From CAUTUX01 sp963542015 (lineage in GTDB: Bacteria > Bacillota > Clostridia > Christensenellales > CAG-917): a stretch of DNA of 5,830 nucleotides. Each line of letters starts with the position of its first letter. Positions within the stretch are counted from its first letter, which is position 1. Shown here piece after piece: positions 5,257-5,830 of the stretch. The DNA lies in contig CAUTUX010000033.1 in assembly GCA_963542015.1 (NCBI GenBank), forward strand, positions 1-5,830, written 5' to 3'. The position numbers and the translations under genes are program-made. Below the pieces are notes generated by a model. The model saw only the letters and a program-made list of their open reading frames with translations, had not been told where the DNA came from and did no database searches.

Positions 5257-5322
5257 CACATAACACCGTTTTCAAAGCCGACAACAGGACAAGCCGTTTG
5301 CGGTTTAAAACAATGTTAGACA
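5257..5322 (+). repeat. attC site 5 (closes cassette 4)
   Basis: R'' is CACATAAC (5257-5264), matching the start of cassette 4; R' is GTTAGAC (5315-5321), crossover after G5315. The right half is nearly the same as attC 4, but the left inner arm reads CAACAGG (5282-5288) opposite CCGTTTG (5294-5300), leaving two mismatches in the stem. Confidence 0.92.
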
Positions 5323-5324
5323 GA

Positions 5325-5336
5325 TGCCTTACGGCA
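5325..5336 (+). repeat. Cassette-start hairpin, cassette 5
   Basis: TGCC (5325-5328) pairs with GGCA (5333-5336) around TTAC, 10 nt after the crossover G at 5315, identical to the hairpin of cassette 1. The nearest recognisable gene starts 300 bp away, so this copy is not a leader element of it. Confidence 0.55.
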
Positions 5337-5597
5337 CGATAAACGGTAACTTAAAAAATAGGATATATTTTTATAAATTAAAGCTTAAAACTAAAATTAG
5401 TAACTTAGTTTTTTTGAATGAACGTATGTTTTATATAATGGCTGCTCGTACACGGAAAGATAAAACCTCTATTCAGGGACTCTTAAAACAGCTAAGAAAA
5501 TCAACAAACTGTAGGTCATTCTGACTCTTTTGGTGACTGTATAAAGGTAAGCTAAAAAATCACACGTTAATTTTTGTATTTTAATATTACTTTCTTC
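5337..5597 (+). other. Stretch without a convincing gene at the start of cassette 5
   Basis: This AT-rich stretch holds no recognised gene. A frame open from 5324 to 5524 starts inside the cassette-start hairpin and has no ribosome binding site. Its last part, from ATG 5438, reads MAARTRKDKTSIQGLLKQL and stops at 5524; 28 basic residues are too few to identify and could be a remnant. A weak A/T inverted repeat lies at 5387-5394 and 5405-5412, followed by a few Ts. No attC is visible. The stretch may be the decayed 5' part of the cassette or the regulatory region of higB. Confidence 0.5.
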
Positions 5598-5627
5598 TTG
5601 ACAAATACTTCTGTTTGGCATTAGTGT
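5598..5627 (+). promoter_or_regulatory. higB promoter
   Basis: TTGACA (5598-5603) is a perfect -35 box; after 18 nt, TAGTGT (5622-5627) keeps the most conserved -10 bases (T1, A2, T6). The predicted start point, 7 nt further on, falls on the G of GTG 5634. Box-to-start-codon spacing is identical to that of brnT. Confidence 0.6.
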
Positions 5628-5633
5628 AGAAAT

Positions 5634-5830
5634 GTGATAAGAAGTTTTGATGATAGAGAAACAGCATCAATATGCAAAGGTAATAAAAGTAAAAAGTTAC
5701 CGATGACGATTCAAAATATTGCAAGAAGAAAACTTCGAATGATTGAAGCTGCAAAAGTTGTAGAAGATTTAAGGATCCCTCCAGGTAATCGTTTAGAAAA
5801 ACTTGCTGGGAATTTAGACGGATTTTATTC
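5634..5830 (+). CDS. higB: HigB-family toxin, 3' end outside the window
   Basis: Sixty-five codons of a RelE/ParE-superfamily HigB toxin are present before the window ends. The start reads (M)IRSFDDRET, and ARRKLRMIEAAKVVEDLRIPPGNRLEKLAG, seen in adjoining parts, is the core signature of HigB proteins, which are usually about 92 residues. HigB is a ribosome-dependent mRNA endonuclease; the HigA antitoxin gene normally follows directly and should lie just beyond 5830. The start must be GTG 5634: the frame has a stop at 5622-5624, no in-frame ATG precedes the conserved IRSF, and the overlapping ATG at 5632 reads ATG-TGA. There is no Shine-Dalgarno before the GTG. The gene has its own promoter within cassette 5. 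The frame is intact as far as visible. Confidence 0.9.
   Translation, partial: MIRSFDDRETASICKGNKSKKLPMTIQNIARRKLRMIEAAKVVEDLRIPPGNRLEKLAGNLDGFY

Larger units (their letters stand above)
1..5830 (+). mobile_element. Chromosomal integron cassette array (internal segment)
   Basis: Five direct repeats with attC architecture divide the window into cassettes at 90-1097, 1098-2185, 2186-3518, 3519-5315 and 5316 onward, preceded by the last 89 bases of an earlier cassette. Boundaries are placed after the G of each R' GTT core. They are confirmed because the first bases of each complete cassette complement its own attC R'' arm: cassette 1 starts TTAGACG and ends CGTCTAAC; 2 starts TTAGGTG and ends CACCTAAC; 3 and 4 start TTATGTG and end CACATAAC. 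All genes point toward the following attC. The integrase and attI lie outside. The attC consensus and base composition suggest a Treponema-type integron; this is recognition, not a database result. Confidence 0.93.

Noticed and set aside
26..5322. The five similar repeats as a CRISPR or other interspersed-repeat array
   Set aside because: Spacing is 1-1.8 kb with genes between, and the repeats have R''/R' GTT cores and covarying stems specific to attC.
5387..5415. AAAACTAA / TTAGTTTT plus T run as a terminator in cassette 5
   Set aside because: The stem has one G-C pair and a 10-nt loop; such A/T repeats are expected by chance here.

Overview
The window is AT-rich (roughly one third G+C), with strongly A/T-biased codons and the standard genetic code. 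It is a stretch of a chromosomal integron cassette array. Five directly repeated attC recombination sites punctuate it (about 26-96, 1038-1104, 2126-2192, 3460-3525, 5257-5322), and every recognisable gene lies on the + strand, reading toward the next attC. The shared attC arms (left arm with AACACMGTTTTCAAA, right arm with GCGGTTTAAAAC) and the low G+C resemble the chromosomal integrons of oral treponemes such as Treponema denticola. That assignment is from memory, not from a search. No integron integrase is present.

The cassettes can be cut exactly. In an integrated array a cassette starts at the TT of the GTT core of the preceding attC, and its own attC R'' arm should complement that start. 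This holds for all four complete cassettes. Cassette 1 (90-1097) carries a TacA/TacT-type toxin-antitoxin pair (DUF1778 antitoxin and GNAT acetyltransferase). Cassette 2 (1098-2185) carries one PIN-like gene of about 331 codons broken by two frameshifts, and its attC has a diverged right arm. Cassette 3 (2186-3518) carries a predicted secreted beta-rich protein whose signal-peptide start is out of frame, then a rho-independent terminator, then a BrnT/BrnA toxin-antitoxin operon with its own promoter and a frameshift in brnT. Cassette 4 (3519-5315) carries an intact 563-residue DUF262 plus HNH (GmrSD-like) protein, a candidate anti-phage nuclease. Cassette 5 (5316 to beyond the window) has about 300 bp without a convincing gene, then a promoter and the start of a HigB-type toxin.

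The content is what is expected of a sedentary array: self-expressed toxin-antitoxin modules that resist cassette loss, interspersed with cassettes that have no room for a promoter (2 and 4) and probably depend on read-through.

Three patterns deserve attention. First, each cassette begins with a short hairpin; in four of five the stem starts exactly 10 nt after the attC crossover G, with different sequences but preserved pairing. Second, the brnT and higB promoters have the same geometry: the first base of the -35 box lies 36 nt before the toxin start codon, which would put the transcription start at the start codon (leaderless toxin mRNAs). Third, all four suspected frameshifts fall in or next to short homopolymers, which argues for sequencing error or slipped-strand mutation before any conclusion about gene decay.
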